Below, in pieces: positions 1 to 7,202 of a DNA stretch of 7,466 nucleotides. Source of the DNA: a bacterium. GTDB lineage: Bacteria; Thermosulfidibacterota; Thermosulfidibacteria; Thermosulfidibacterales; Thermosulfidibacteraceae. Under the pieces are notes generated by a model, which was given only the letters and a program-made list of their open reading frames with translations, was not told the origin of the DNA and did not search any database. Within the stretch, counting starts at the first letter, position 1. Every line of letters begins with the position of its first letter. The DNA lies in the NCBI GenBank assembly GCA_027037155.1, contig JALWBK010000209.1, positions 1 to 7,466 on the forward strand, written 5' to 3'. The position numbers were made by a program, and so were the translations under genes.

Positions 1-734
1 CCGTATTTTTCCACGGTTCTTAAGATGTCCCGTGGATTGCCGCTACACACTATGCGCCCGTTTATGAGTACGTAGCCCAAGTCGGCGTTTACGTAGTTGA
101 GTATGTGCCCGGTGTGGGTGATTATGAGGGCGCTTTTTGTATGTTCCCTCTTTACCTCCTTGATGCTTTTATCAGGTGTAGGTTCTATCTCCCTTCCTAA
201 GATTCTGTTTATGGCGCTTCCTAAAAGAGCTATGCTTTCTAAGTCTACTCCCGATTCCGGTTCATCCAATAGAAGTAGATCGGGGTCCATAGCCATAAGC
301 TGAAGTATTTCTGAGCGCTTCATCTCCCCACCTGAGAATCCGTCGTTTACATCCCTCTCCAGAAAGTCTTCCATGTTGACCTTTCTGGCCAACTCCAACG
401 GATCAACTTCTCTTCCCCTGGCGGATGCGGCTATCTCTACGATCTGCTTGGTCTTAACTCCTCTGATCACTGGTGGACGCTGGAAGGCTAATCCTATACC
501 GAGCTTTACCCTCTCATACACAGGAAGATTTGTTATGTCCACTCCCTTAAACCAGATCTTGCCCTCCACCACTTCATATCCGGAAAAGCCCATAATGGTC
601 ATTATGAGAGTGGTCTTTCCCGAGCCATTGGGTCCCATAAGGGTTATAACCTTCCCTTTAGGCACCTCCAGGTTTATCCCATGGAGTATCTCTTTCCCAG
701 CTACCCTTACCTTTAGATTCTCTATCTTTAGCAC
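1..734 (-). CDS. sufC: SufC-type Fe-S cluster assembly ATPase (3' end cut by window edge)
   Basis: ABC-type ATPase of the Suf system, a cytoplasmic partner of SufB in Fe-S cluster assembly. It is not an obvious membrane transporter. The 244 visible codons read from a GTG start (MLKIENLKV) with AGGAGG six bases upstream. Motifs: Walker A GPNGSGKT at residues 34-41, Q-loop AFQRPP near 83-88, signature FSGGEMKR at 133-140, Walker B LLLLDEP at 153-159, H-loop His207. The FSGGEMKR and DEPESGVD motifs are typical of SufC rather than of importers. About 15 extra residues lie before the H-loop (about 180-200, rich in K and E). I associate this with the minimal SufBC (SMS-like) systems of archaea and anaerobic bacteria, but that subtype is inference. 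A usual SufC is about 250 aa, so only the tail is missing. sufB would be expected just outside the window, downstream on this strand. Confidence 0.85.
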   Translation of the reverse strand, partial: MLKIENLKVRVAGKEILHGINLEVPKGKVITLMGPNGSGKTTLIMTIMGFSGYEVVEGKIWFKGVDITNLPVYERVKLGIGLAFQRPPVIRGVKTKQIVEIAASARGREVDPLELARKVNMEDFLERDVNDGFSGGEMKRSEILQLMAMDPDLLLLDEPESGVDLESIALLGSAINRILGREIEPTPDKSIKEVKREHTKSALIITHTGHILNYVNADLGYVLINGRIVCSGNPRDILRTVEKY

Positions 735-740
735 CTCACT

Positions 741-746
741 CCTCCT
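741..746 (-). promoter_or_regulatory. Shine-Dalgarno for sufC
   Basis: On the minus strand this reads AGGAGG, six bases before the GTG at 734-732. No ATG is available in this frame near the N-terminus, and the GTG puts the first beta strand (LKIENLKV) at the family's usual position, so this site decides the start. Confidence 0.75.
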
Positions 747-758
747 ATCGTGTTGTGG

Positions 759-790
759 GACAAAATATAGTAATTTTGGTAATATTTGTC
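759..790. repeat. inverted repeat bracketing the sufC promoter (candidate operator)
   Basis: The left arm GACAAAATAT (759-768) and right arm ATATTTGTC (782-790) are inverted copies of each other apart from one extra A in the left arm, with 13 bases between them. The arm centres are about 22-23 bp apart, close to two helical turns. The right arm covers most of the -35 box and the left arm covers most of the -10 box and the bases just downstream. A dimeric or tetrameric repressor bound here would block polymerase. An Rrf2/IscR-type Fe-S sensor is an obvious candidate for a suf gene, but the sequence does not match a motif I can name, so the regulator is unknown. Confidence 0.45.
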
Positions 791-792
791 AA
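764..792 (-). promoter_or_regulatory. sigma70-type promoter of sufC
   Basis: Read on the minus strand, a perfect -35 hexamer TTGACA (792-787) is followed by exactly 17 bases and a -10 hexamer TATATT (769-764). The predicted transcription start is near 757, giving a leader of roughly 20-25 nt with AGGAGG in it. The -35 box overlaps the stop codon of the upstream oppD gene (791-789), so sufC can be transcribed separately although no terminator is visible between the two genes. The spacer is very AT-rich. Confidence 0.75.
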
Positions 793-1724
793 TATAAGAA
801 ACACCTGACCCGGTGACCTTTGTTAACCTCTTTAAACTGGGGGATTTGGGTTCGGCATATATCGGTTCTCTTTTCGCATCGGGAAAAGTACGGGCATGCA
901 CCGGCAGGTGGTGTTTCCTGTGTGATGCTTTTGGCTTTTAACCTTTTACCTGGAAGGGGGATGGCCTCTATGAGGTCTTTAGTGTAAGGATGAAGGGGGT
1001 TCTTCAGCACTTCTTCTACAAGACCTTCCTCAACCATGTAGCCCCGATAAAGGAGTCCCACCCTATCGCCGATTTCTGCAGCCACAGAGAAATCATGGGT
1101 AACGAAAAGCAGAGAGGATTTCCTTTCCTTCACCAGCTCCACAAGTAATTTGAGTATCTGACTTTGAACCGTTACGTCTAAGGCGGTGGTTGGTTCATCG
1201 GCTAATATCAGTTTGGGCTCTGCTATTACCGCCATGGCTATCATAACCCTCTGACGCATTCCTCCAGAGAAGAGGTGTGGGTAATGGAAGTACCTCTCTT
1301 TGGCGTTTTCAATACCCAATCTTTCAAGCAGTTCAATAACCCTTTCCCGTGCCTTTTTCCCCTTTATTCCGTAATGAAACTCTAACACTTCTGCTACCTG
1401 ATCCCCTATCCTCATGGTGGGATTTAGAGAGGTCATGGGCTCCTGAAAGACCATGGAGACCTTGCACCCTCTGATAGAGACCATTTCCTCTTCAGATAGT
1501 TCAAAGAGGTTTTCGCCCTCAAAGAGGACCTCTCCTGAGTACTCGGCATTGCCAGGAAGGAGTCTCATGATGGATTTGAGTACCGCTGTCTTTCCTGATC
1601 CTGACTCGCCCAAGAGACAGTATATCTCTCCCCTATTAACAAAAAAGGAGACCCCCGAAAGGGCCTCCGTGTAATCACCCAGCAGGTGAAACCCTACTTT
1701 TAAATCCCTGACTTCAAGTAGCAA
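789..1724 (-). CDS. OppD/DppD-type peptide ABC transporter ATP-binding protein
   Basis: ATPase subunit that would power a membrane peptide or nickel-type importer from the cytoplasmic side; 311 aa, close to the usual 320-330. Walker A GESGSGKT at 39-46, Q-loop [11 protein letters not shown] at 92-102, signature LFSGGMRQ at 151-158, Walker B LILADEP at 172-178, H-loop His210. The oligopeptide/dipeptide C-terminal domain begins at [10 protein letters not shown] (242-251) and carries four cysteines (277, 283, 290, 308), the pattern reported to hold a [4Fe-4S] cluster in mycobacterial OppD. The start must be TTG at 1724-1722, because the in-frame TAA of the upstream gene lies one codon before it. 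The ribosome site is weak, so coupling to the upstream gene is likely. No OppA, OppB, OppC or OppF is adjacent, which is unusual because these genes normally cluster. The substrate cannot be told. Confidence 0.88.
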   Translation of the reverse strand: MLLEVRDLKVGFHLLGDYTEALSGVSFFVNRGEIYCLLGESGSGKTAVLKSIMRLLPGNAEYSGEVLFEGENLFELSEEEMVSIRGCKVSMVFQEPMTSLNPTMRIGDQVAEVLEFHYGIKGKKARERVIELLERLGIENAKERYFHYPHLFSGGMRQRVMIAMAVIAEPKLILADEPTTALDVTVQSQILKLLVELVKERKSSLLFVTHDFSVAAEIGDRVGLLYRGYMVEEGLVEEVLKNPLHPYTKDLIEAIPLPGKRLKAKSITQETPPAGACPYFSRCEKRTDICRTQIPQFKEVNKGHRVRCFLY

Positions 1725-1727
1725 GTT

Positions 1728-2411
1728 TTACTTCTTGACCAAGGACTCTCCCAGCTTTTTCCAGAAGAGGTAGGTCTTCTTAAGGGACGATTCCTCTGTC
1801 TTTTCTGCCGTGACCGCAGGCTTTGCCACCTTTGGAGCCTTCTTTATCTCAACCTTCTTTTCCTCCTTCTTTGTGGCTTCTGCTTCGGCCTTCTCCACTT
1901 TAGGAACTGCTACCTTGGATACGCTGACCTTTGCCTGTACCTTGCTGAGGGTGTTGCTCAGGTTAGCTACCAAAACAGGTATGGGAGAGGGACCCCTTTC
2001 AACCTCAGCCTTTAAAGCGCCGAAGAGCTTTTCAACCTTATTAGCTTCGCTGTCTGTCATGTAAGGTTTGAGCTGATCAATCAGTCCTTTGGCCTTTTCA
2101 AGCTCACTCTTGGCGGCGTCGTAGTTTCTCTCTACCATGGTAAGGGCATAAACCCTTTCCAAAGTGCTGAGGGCTTCCAACTTAAGGGCCTTAACCTCAA
2201 GGGACTGTTCCTTGGCAGAAAGATATCCGGCAATCTTCTTAACCTCTTTTACCTCCCTTTTAACGCCAAGGTTGGAGAGAGCCAATACCAGAGCAATGAC
2301 AGAGATTATTATGGCGACCACACCGATGATCTTACCGCCACCGGATCCCCCCTCTTGGACTGTGGTCTGTGTGTTAGTAGCAGTTGTCTCAACCGTCCTG
2401 TTCTCCTCCAT
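1728..2411 (-). CDS. unrecognised single-pass membrane protein with helical, Lys/Glu-rich C-terminal region
   Basis: A 227-aa protein I do not recognise. The first 26 residues are polar and rich in Thr, Asn and Gly. One hydrophobic helix follows (about 28-45). Next come Lys/Glu-rich, probably helical segments (about 50-155); residues about 85-117 resemble a TPR-like or helical-bundle hairpin. A low-complexity tail rich in K, A, V, E and P (about 160-208) ends in a short amphipathic helix (LKKTYLFWKKLGESLVKK). Positive charges just after the membrane segment favour a cytoplasmic C-terminus by the positive-inside rule. The ATG at 2411-2409 is chosen because GGGAGG lies seven bases upstream; the frame stays open to 2909, but that part is antisense to the next gene. 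The gene sits 3 nt from the oppD-like gene in the same frame, suggesting co-expression. An accessory or scaffold role is only a guess. Confidence 0.7.
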   Translation of the reverse strand: MEENRTVETTATNTQTTVQEGGSGGGKIIGVVAIIISVIALVLALSNLGVKREVKEVKKIAGYLSAKEQSLEVKALKLEALSTLERVYALTMVERNYDAAKSELEKAKGLIDQLKPYMTDSEANKVEKLFGALKAEVERGPSPIPVLVANLSNTLSKVQAKVSVSKVAVPKVEKAEAEATKKEEKKVEIKKAPKVAKPAVTAEKTEESSLKKTYLFWKKLGESLVKK

Positions 2412-2447
2412 CCTTTTACCTCCCGTCAGGAATTTTTGCTTGTTTAG

Positions 2448-2476
2448 AAATAGCTGATAAAGAGCACCGATGTCAA
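2448..2476 (-). promoter_or_regulatory. possible promoter of the membrane protein-oppD unit
   Basis: On the minus strand a perfect TTGACA (2476-2471) is followed, 17-18 bases later, by CTATTT or TATTTC (about 2453-2447). The -35 is convincing and the -10 is weak. A start near 2440 would leave a leader of roughly 30 nt containing GGGAGG. Confidence 0.4.
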
Positions 2477-2488
2477 TGCTTGACGGTG
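2465..2488. repeat. interrupted dyad in the divergent intergenic region
   Basis: GTCAA (2472-2476) and TTGAC (2480-2484) are perfect inverted copies around a 3-nt centre. Flanking CACC (2465-2468) and GGTG (2485-2488) extend the symmetry after a 3-nt bulge on the left side. The inner arms are the -35-like boxes facing each direction, so the dyad could simply be two back-to-back promoters. It could also be an operator shared by both units, or a short hairpin in RNA crossing the region. Confidence 0.4.
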
Positions 2489-2507
2489 AACCAAAGAATG
2501 GTAAAAG
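2480..2507 (+). promoter_or_regulatory. weak candidate promoter for the KAS-Nudix-purF-uvrC-hslO operon
   Basis: TTGACG (2480-2485) and TAAAAG (2502-2507) are separated by 16 bases. The predicted start would fall almost on the ATG at 2514, which would make the first mRNA nearly leaderless. That fits the lack of a well-spaced ribosome site there, but the -10 match is poor. No better promoter is visible in the 102-bp gap. Confidence 0.2.
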
Positions 2508-2513
2508 AGAGGC

Positions 2514-3644
2514 ATGCGCTCTGTGATACTTGAGGGAAGATACGTTAAGCCGGAGGGGTTTACAGATACTGAAGGACTTCCCGTACCCTTCTACGGCCGA
2601 ATAAGGTGGGACAAGATAACTAAAGAGCCTAAAAAAAGGTGGAAGCTCTTTAATAGAATCCCCGATGCGCTCAAAGTTATGCTCAATCTCATAGACGAGC
2701 TCTCTTTTGTTTATCTGTGTAAAAAGTACCCCCTTGCCATCATCGCCAGTGCCAAACTTGAGAGAGAAAGGGATGAGGTGGCTTTGAAGGCTGTGGAGCC
2801 TCAGAAGATAACTCCTTCCGATGGTTTTGTCTTTACCCACAACGCCGTCAACCTGGTGGCTGCTCAGTACATGGGGGTTGATGGCTACTATGGCTTGGGA
2901 ATAGACCACGTCTGTTCCTCTGGATTAGACTTGATAGGACTTGCCGACAGGCTAATAAGGGATAAAACGGCAGAGGTGGTTTTGGTTGTGGCTATAAACA
3001 GCATGGCTGCACCATCCAGAACTGCCTATCATGCCAATCTTGGGGTTGTAAGTAAGCGGGGGTGCATTCGCCCTTTTGATAGAAGAAGGGATGGTACCAT
3101 CTTTGCCGATGGGATGGCAGTGGCTCTGCTCTGTTCTGAAGATGTGGCTGAAAAAGAGGCTTTAACTGGTGTTGCTACGGTGTTGAGCTACAGCGCTTAC
3201 AGCGATGCCTACCACATGTTCTCCTTAAGGAAGGATGGAACGGGTTTCAGGAAGGCTATTGAGGGTGCCCTTAATGGAGAACAGCCCCAGGTGGTGAAGG
3301 CTCACGCCACAGCTACAAAGCTAAACGATGCCGTGGAGGCAAAGGTTTACAGAGAGCTTTTTGGAGATAAACCGGTGATAACTGCCTTAAAACCGATATT
3401 TGGACATTCTGTTACAGCATCAGGACTTTGTGAAACGCTATATCTTTTAGATTGCCTGAAAGGTGGTTACATCCCTCCTATAGCTACCCTTAACGAGGTG
3501 GATGGTGAGTGTGAGGGAATTAGGCTTGCAAGGGAAAAAGTGCCTTTTGACGGTGGTACGGTGCTTTCTGTGGCGGCAGGCTTTGGGGGATTCTTCAGTG
3601 CCGTACTTCTGGAGGTGGGCCGATGGCTAAAAGAAAGAAGATGA
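2514..3644 (+). CDS. divergent beta-ketoacyl-ACP synthase-like (KAS/thiolase fold) enzyme
   Basis: Probable condensing enzyme joining acyl groups in the cytoplasm, 376 aa against about 410 for FabF. The Cys-His-His triad is present: Cys134 in HVCSSGLD, His264 in [12 protein letters not shown] (the family norm is close to VNAHGTSTPLND), and His298 in [12 protein letters not shown] with Lys293. The C-terminal glycine-rich segment AAGFGGF (354-360) also fits. The middle motif [22 protein letters not shown] matches the KAS pattern. The N-terminal 100 residues are divergent. The ATG at 2514 is the first start after an in-frame TAA at 2502, and [11 protein letters not shown] aligns with the usual first strand. 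AGAGAGG sits too close to this ATG, so GTG at 2523 is a possible alternative. No ACP or other fatty-acid gene is adjacent, so its substrate is unknown. It leads the operon. Confidence 0.8.
   Translation: MRSVILEGRYVKPEGFTDTEGLPVPFYGRIRWDKITKEPKKRWKLFNRIPDALKVMLNLIDELSFVYLCKKYPLAIIASAKLERERDEVALKAVEPQKITPSDGFVFTHNAVNLVAAQYMGVDGYYGLGIDHVCSSGLDLIGLADRLIRDKTAEVVLVVAINSMAAPSRTAYHANLGVVSKRGCIRPFDRRRDGTIFADGMAVALLCSEDVAEKEALTGVATVLSYSAYSDAYHMFSLRKDGTGFRKAIEGALNGEQPQVVKAHATATKLNDAVEAKVYRELFGDKPVITALKPIFGHSVTASGLCETLYLLDCLKGGYIPPIATLNEVDGECEGIRLAREKVPFDGGTVLSVAAGFGGFFSAVLLEVGRWLKERR
3611..3616 (+). promoter_or_regulatory. Shine-Dalgarno for the Nudix gene
   Basis: GGAGGT inside the end of the KAS gene lies six bases before ATG 3623. 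It favours this start over ATG 3641, which would give a neat ATGA overlap but has only a purine-rich stretch before it. The two choices differ by six residues (MAKRKK). Confidence 0.65.
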
Positions 3645-4069
3645 AGTGTCCGAAGTGCGGATACGAGATAGAGGTTTACAAGAATCCGGTTCCCACGGTG
3701 GATATAATCATAGAGACGCCGGAGGGTATAGTGCTCATTGAGAGGAAGAATCCGCCCTTTGGCTGGGCCCTTCCTGGGGGATTCGTTGACTATGGGGAGA
3801 CGCTTGAAGAGGCAGCGGTTAGGGAGGCTAAAGAGGAAACAGGGCTGGATGTGAAGCTGTTGAGGCAGTTTCACGCCTACTCTGACCCTTCAAGGGACCC
3901 GCGGCAGCACACCATCACAGTGGTCTTCGTGGCAGAGGCTCAGGGAGTACCGCGTGCGGCCGATGATGCAAAAAATGCAAGGGCTTTTAGGCCTGAAGAG
4001 ATACCCTTTGACAAGCTTGCCTTTGACCATGGACAGATTTTGAAAGACTACCTGCAGGGGAAGTACTGA
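3623..4069 (+). CDS. Nudix hydrolase, ADP-ribose pyrophosphatase type
   Basis: Cytoplasmic hydrolase cleaving a nucleoside diphosphate linked to another group, most likely ADP-ribose, to AMP and a phosphosugar; 148 aa, normal for the family. The Nudix box is complete at residues 53-75: G53, E59, then REAKEETGL (67-75), which supplies the Mg-binding glutamates. Upstream sits WALPGGF (48-54); downstream [11 protein letters not shown] (87-97) is typical of ADP-ribose pyrophosphatases. The N-terminus holds one CPKCG knuckle (Cys9, Cys12) followed by [10 protein letters not shown]. Related Nudix proteins often carry a four-Cys ribbon here, so this is a half or degenerate ribbon. The gene overlaps the KAS end by 22 nt in another frame and ends in TGATG with purF. 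Family is certain; exact substrate is inference. Confidence 0.9.
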   Translation: MAKRKKMKCPKCGYEIEVYKNPVPTVDIIIETPEGIVLIERKNPPFGWALPGGFVDYGETLEEAAVREAKEETGLDVKLLRQFHAYSDPSRDPRQHTITVVFVAEAQGVPRAADDAKNARAFRPEEIPFDKLAFDHGQILKDYLQGKY

Positions 4070-5430
4070 TGCACGGTATAAACGAGAAGTGTGGGATCGC
4101 AGGGGTATACGGCCATCCAGAGGCGGCGAACTTAGTATACCTTTGCCTGTACGCTCTTCAGCATAGGGGACAGGAGAGCGCAGGGATTGCCTCTTGGGAC
4201 GGGAGAGAGATTCACATGGTAAAGCGGATGGGTCTTGTGGCCGACATCTTTGACAAGAATACCCTCTCTTTCCTCACGGGAGCCATTGCCATTGGGCACA
4301 ACAGGTACTCAACCACCGGTGAGAGCACATTGAAGAATGCCCAGCCGTTGTTTGTGAACTTCAAATACGGGGAGCTCGCCATAGCCCACAACGGGAACCT
4401 TGTAAACGCCCGTGCCATCAGAAGTAGGCTGGAGAGCGAGGGAGCTATCTTTCAGTCAAACATGGACACTGAGGTGCTGGTGCATCTAATCTCAAGGGCT
4501 CCCTATGATAACTTTATAGACAGCCTCAACTACGCGTTGAGACAGCTAAAAGGCGCTTTTTCCTTGCTGCTTCTGAGGGAGGATGAGCTTATAGCCGTTA
4601 GAGACCCATGGGGATTCAGGCCTTTGGTGCTTGGCATGCTTAAGGATGCCTATGTTATCGCATCCGAGACCTGCGCGCTTGATCTGATAGACGCTGTGTA
4701 TGTTAGGGATATCAAGCCCGGTGAGGTGTTTCGCATAAGCAAGAGAGGGGTCGAGTCGTGGTTTCCCTTTGAAGAAGCAAGGCTTCACCAGTGTATCTTT
4801 GAGTACATCTACTTTGCGAGGCCCGATTCGGTGGTCTTTGGCAAAGAGGTCTATCCTATACGTTACAACTTTGGAAAGGCCCTTGCCAAGGAGAGTAGTT
4901 GCGAGGCGGATATAGTGATTCCCGTGCCGGATTCGGGGATAGTGGCGGCGTTGGGATATTCTAAGGAGTCCGGCATACCTTTTGAGATGGGATTGATAAG
5001 AAACCACTACGTTGGAAGGACCTTTATAGAGCCCAAGGATTCGGTGAGACACTTTGGGGTGAGGGTAAAGCTCAATCCGGTAAGGAGTGTGCTTGAGGGG
5101 AAAAGGGTCGTTGTCATAGACGATTCCATTGTGAGGGGAACCACCTCTATGAAGATCGTGAAGATGATAAGGTCTGCCGGTGCAAAAGAGGTGCACATGA
5201 AGATAAGCTCTCCACCCATTACCCACTCCTGTTTTTACGGCATAGATACGCCTACCAGAAGGGAGCTTATCGCTTCCTCCCACACGGTGGAAGAGATAAG
5301 AAAGTATATAACCGCCGATTCTCTACAGTACCTTAGCCTTGAGGGAATGATAGAGGCAACGGGCTATACCCTTGATGATCATCCCTTCTGCCTTGCCTGC
5401 TTCACAGGTGAGTATCCGGTCAGGGAATGA
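4069..5430 (+). CDS. purF: amidophosphoribosyltransferase (glutamine PRPP amidotransferase)
   Basis: First committed enzyme of de novo purine synthesis: PRPP plus glutamine gives phosphoribosylamine, glutamate and pyrophosphate. 453 aa, typical. The N-terminal glutaminase (Ntn hydrolase) has a 7-residue propeptide before catalytic Cys8 (CGIAGVYG), Arg79 in [13 protein letters not shown] at 107-110 and Asp133. The C-terminal phosphoribosyltransferase domain has the PRPP loop [14 protein letters not shown] (347-360). Propeptide plus Cys242, Cys388, Cys441 and Cys444 (CLAC) match the Bacillus subtilis class, where the cysteines bind a structural, oxygen-sensitive [4Fe-4S] cluster; the E. coli class lacks both. 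Start ATG 4069 overlaps the Nudix stop by one base, with AGGGG eight bases upstream. In that class AMP/GMP-type nucleotides inhibit the enzyme. No other pur gene is in the window. Confidence 0.97.
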   Translation: MHGINEKCGIAGVYGHPEAANLVYLCLYALQHRGQESAGIASWDGREIHMVKRMGLVADIFDKNTLSFLTGAIAIGHNRYSTTGESTLKNAQPLFVNFKYGELAIAHNGNLVNARAIRSRLESEGAIFQSNMDTEVLVHLISRAPYDNFIDSLNYALRQLKGAFSLLLLREDELIAVRDPWGFRPLVLGMLKDAYVIASETCALDLIDAVYVRDIKPGEVFRISKRGVESWFPFEEARLHQCIFEYIYFARPDSVVFGKEVYPIRYNFGKALAKESSCEADIVIPVPDSGIVAALGYSKESGIPFEMGLIRNHYVGRTFIEPKDSVRHFGVRVKLNPVRSVLEGKRVVVIDDSIVRGTTSMKIVKMIRSAGAKEVHMKISSPPITHSCFYGIDTPTRRELIASSHTVEEIRKYITADSLQYLSLEGMIEATGYTLDDHPFCLACFTGEYPVRE

Positions 5431-7202
5431 ACGAGGCCGTTGTTGAAGCCATAAAGAGCGCTCCTGATAAGCCGGGGGTTTATGTCTTTAAGGATGAGGA
5501 GGGTAATCCCCTCTACGTTGGTAAGGCGAGGAGTCTGAAAAACAGGCTCAGAAGCTACTTATCCCGCCATGTTCCCCACAAGATCTCAGTGATGCTTACC
5601 AAGGCGTGTGAACTGGAGATCTTCACCACCGATACTGAGCTTGACGCCTTTATTTTGGAGAACAATCTCATAAAGACCTACAGGCCCCCCTTCAACGTAA
5701 TGTTGAGAGACGACAAGAATTACCCCTACATAAGGATAGTGACCTCGGATCCTTACCCTTACATAGAGATTACCAGAAAGGTGGAGAGGGACGGATGCAG
5801 GTACTACGGGCCCTATGTGCCTACTTGGGCTGTGAGGGAGACCCTTAAAACCCTCACTGAAAGTTTCCCCATTAGAAGGTGCAAAACCGACCTTACAAAA
5901 ATCCGCCAGAAACGCCCCTGCCTCAACCATCAGCTTGGTAAGTGCCTTGCCCCCTGCAGCGGCGAGGTGAGTCGGGAGGAGTACTTAGAGGTGGTGAACG
6001 ACCTTATAAGGGTGATGGAGGGTGAGGGAGACAGCATAATTGAAAAACTTATCAAGAAGATGAACGAGGCCGCCGAAAAATTGGAGTTTGAGAGGGCGGC
6101 GAGGTTCAGGGACAGGATCTTTTCCATAAAGAGAATCCTTGAGCGCCAAAGGATGTTGCTACATGAAAAGCTGGACATGGATGCTATGGGCGTGGCTCAA
6201 CAGGGAGATACTGTCTGTGTAGCGGTGGTCTTCATAAGGAAAGGAATGGTCATAGGTGAAAAGGAATTTGTGTTTGAGGAGGCCAGCAAGGAAGAGGCTA
6301 TTGATGCCTTTTTAAGGGAGTTCTACGGTTCTAACCGGGACAATCCTCCATTGCTTCTCACCAGTGAGTCTGTGCCAGAGCATTGGAGCACCGTATTAGG
6401 TGTTGAGGTTGTTAAACCTAAAAACTCGCAGCATTCCCAAGTTATAGACTTTGCCGAGTCCAAGGCACAGGAGCACCTAAAGGAGTTTCTTGAACAGAAA
6501 AGAGCGCAAAACGAGGTACTGCATCAGGCAAAGGTGATGCTCGGGCTTTCTCGTATTCCTCTGAGGATAGAAGGCTACGATATTTCAAATATACAGGGAC
6601 AGGAAGCGGTGGGCAGTATGGTGGTGTTTGAGACGGGAAAGCCTGCCAAGTCTCAGTACCGCAGGTTCAGGATAAAGGGCGTCTTTCATCCCGATGATTA
6701 CAGCATGCATGAGGAGGTCATGAGAAGGCGCATCAGACATCTTGATTGGAAAAAGCCTGATCTCATCCTGATAGATGGGGGAATGGGACAGCTGAATAGA
6801 ATAGTTAAAGTGCTGGAGGAGGCGGGATGGGACGTGGATGTGCTTGCCATATCAAAGGATAGGGATAGAGACCACATCTGGAACACCGATGGTGAGATAA
6901 GCATTCCAAAGGACCATCCCGTTTATCATTTGCTTCAGAGGGTAAGGGACGAGAGCCATAGGTTTGCCCTCTCCTACCATCGCAAGCTGAGGAACAGGAG
7001 AACCCTTGAGGGTGTTATTGAGGGTATCAACGGCATAGGTCCTGTGAGAAAGGCGAGGATTCTAAAGTTTATAGCAGAAAATCCGGAGTACATTTATGAT
7101 CCAAAGGAGATGGCAAAAAGCTGCGGCATTCCCATTAAAGTTGCGGAGAAAGTGGTGGAGCTGTTAAAAGAGTACTATCAGCAGAAAGGGGTGTTGCCAT
7201 GA
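5427..7202 (+). CDS. uvrC: UvrABC excinuclease subunit C
   Basis: Nuclease of nucleotide excision repair that cuts DNA on both sides of a lesion marked by UvrA/UvrB; 591 aa (E. coli 610). Domains in order: GIY-YIG nuclease (about 10-95) with PGVYVF, LYVGKA (29-34), Arg40 and Glu78 for the 3' cut; a cysteine cluster Cys152, Cys165, Cys173, Cys177, which binds [4Fe-4S] in E. coli UvrC; the UVR/UvrB-binding helix pair (about 207-238, [12 protein letters not shown]); an RNase H-like nuclease with Asp385 (YDISN), Asp450 (ILIDGG) and His511 for the 5' cut; and a C-terminal helix-hairpin-helix region ([13 protein letters not shown], 534-546). All catalytic residues are present. The start ATG overlaps the purF stop as ATGA; AGGGA abuts the ATG, so reinitiation after purF translation is likely. 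Only uvrC of the uvr set is here. Confidence 0.97.
   Translation: MNEAVVEAIKSAPDKPGVYVFKDEEGNPLYVGKARSLKNRLRSYLSRHVPHKISVMLTKACELEIFTTDTELDAFILENNLIKTYRPPFNVMLRDDKNYPYIRIVTSDPYPYIEITRKVERDGCRYYGPYVPTWAVRETLKTLTESFPIRRCKTDLTKIRQKRPCLNHQLGKCLAPCSGEVSREEYLEVVNDLIRVMEGEGDSIIEKLIKKMNEAAEKLEFERAARFRDRIFSIKRILERQRMLLHEKLDMDAMGVAQQGDTVCVAVVFIRKGMVIGEKEFVFEEASKEEAIDAFLREFYGSNRDNPPLLLTSESVPEHWSTVLGVEVVKPKNSQHSQVIDFAESKAQEHLKEFLEQKRAQNEVLHQAKVMLGLSRIPLRIEGYDISNIQGQEAVGSMVVFETGKPAKSQYRRFRIKGVFHPDDYSMHEEVMRRRIRHLDWKKPDLILIDGGMGQLNRIVKVLEEAGWDVDVLAISKDRDRDHIWNTDGEISIPKDHPVYHLLQRVRDESHRFALSYHRKLRNRRTLEGVIEGINGIGPVRKARILKFIAENPEYIYDPKEMAKSCGIPIKVAEKVVELLKEYYQQKGVLP

Noticed and set aside
802..815. CACC/GGTG hairpin near the end of oppD as a terminator
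   Set aside because: The stem is only four base pairs, lies inside coding sequence and has no clean T-run after it.
97..816. Plus-strand open frames at 97-303 and 373-816
   Set aside because: They are antisense to sufC, whose motifs are intact, and their translations resemble no family.
1887..1935. Lys/Ala/Val-rich segment of the membrane protein as a tandem repeat
   Set aside because: Composition is biased, but I found no regular DNA or protein period; low complexity is the better description.
2412..2909. Minus-strand extension of the membrane-protein frame, open to 2909
   Set aside because: It runs antisense through the conserved KAS gene, and a good ribosome site (GGGAGG, 7 nt) marks ATG 2411 as the start. 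The extra residues look like shadow sequence.
3467..3874. 135-codon minus-strand open frame across the KAS/Nudix junction
   Set aside because: It is antisense to two conserved genes and its composition is shadow-like.
4546..5283. 245-codon minus-strand open frame inside purF
   Set aside because: It is antisense to the conserved PRTase domain of PurF. The His/Arg/Tyr-rich translation is typical of a shadow frame and there is no ribosome site I would trust.
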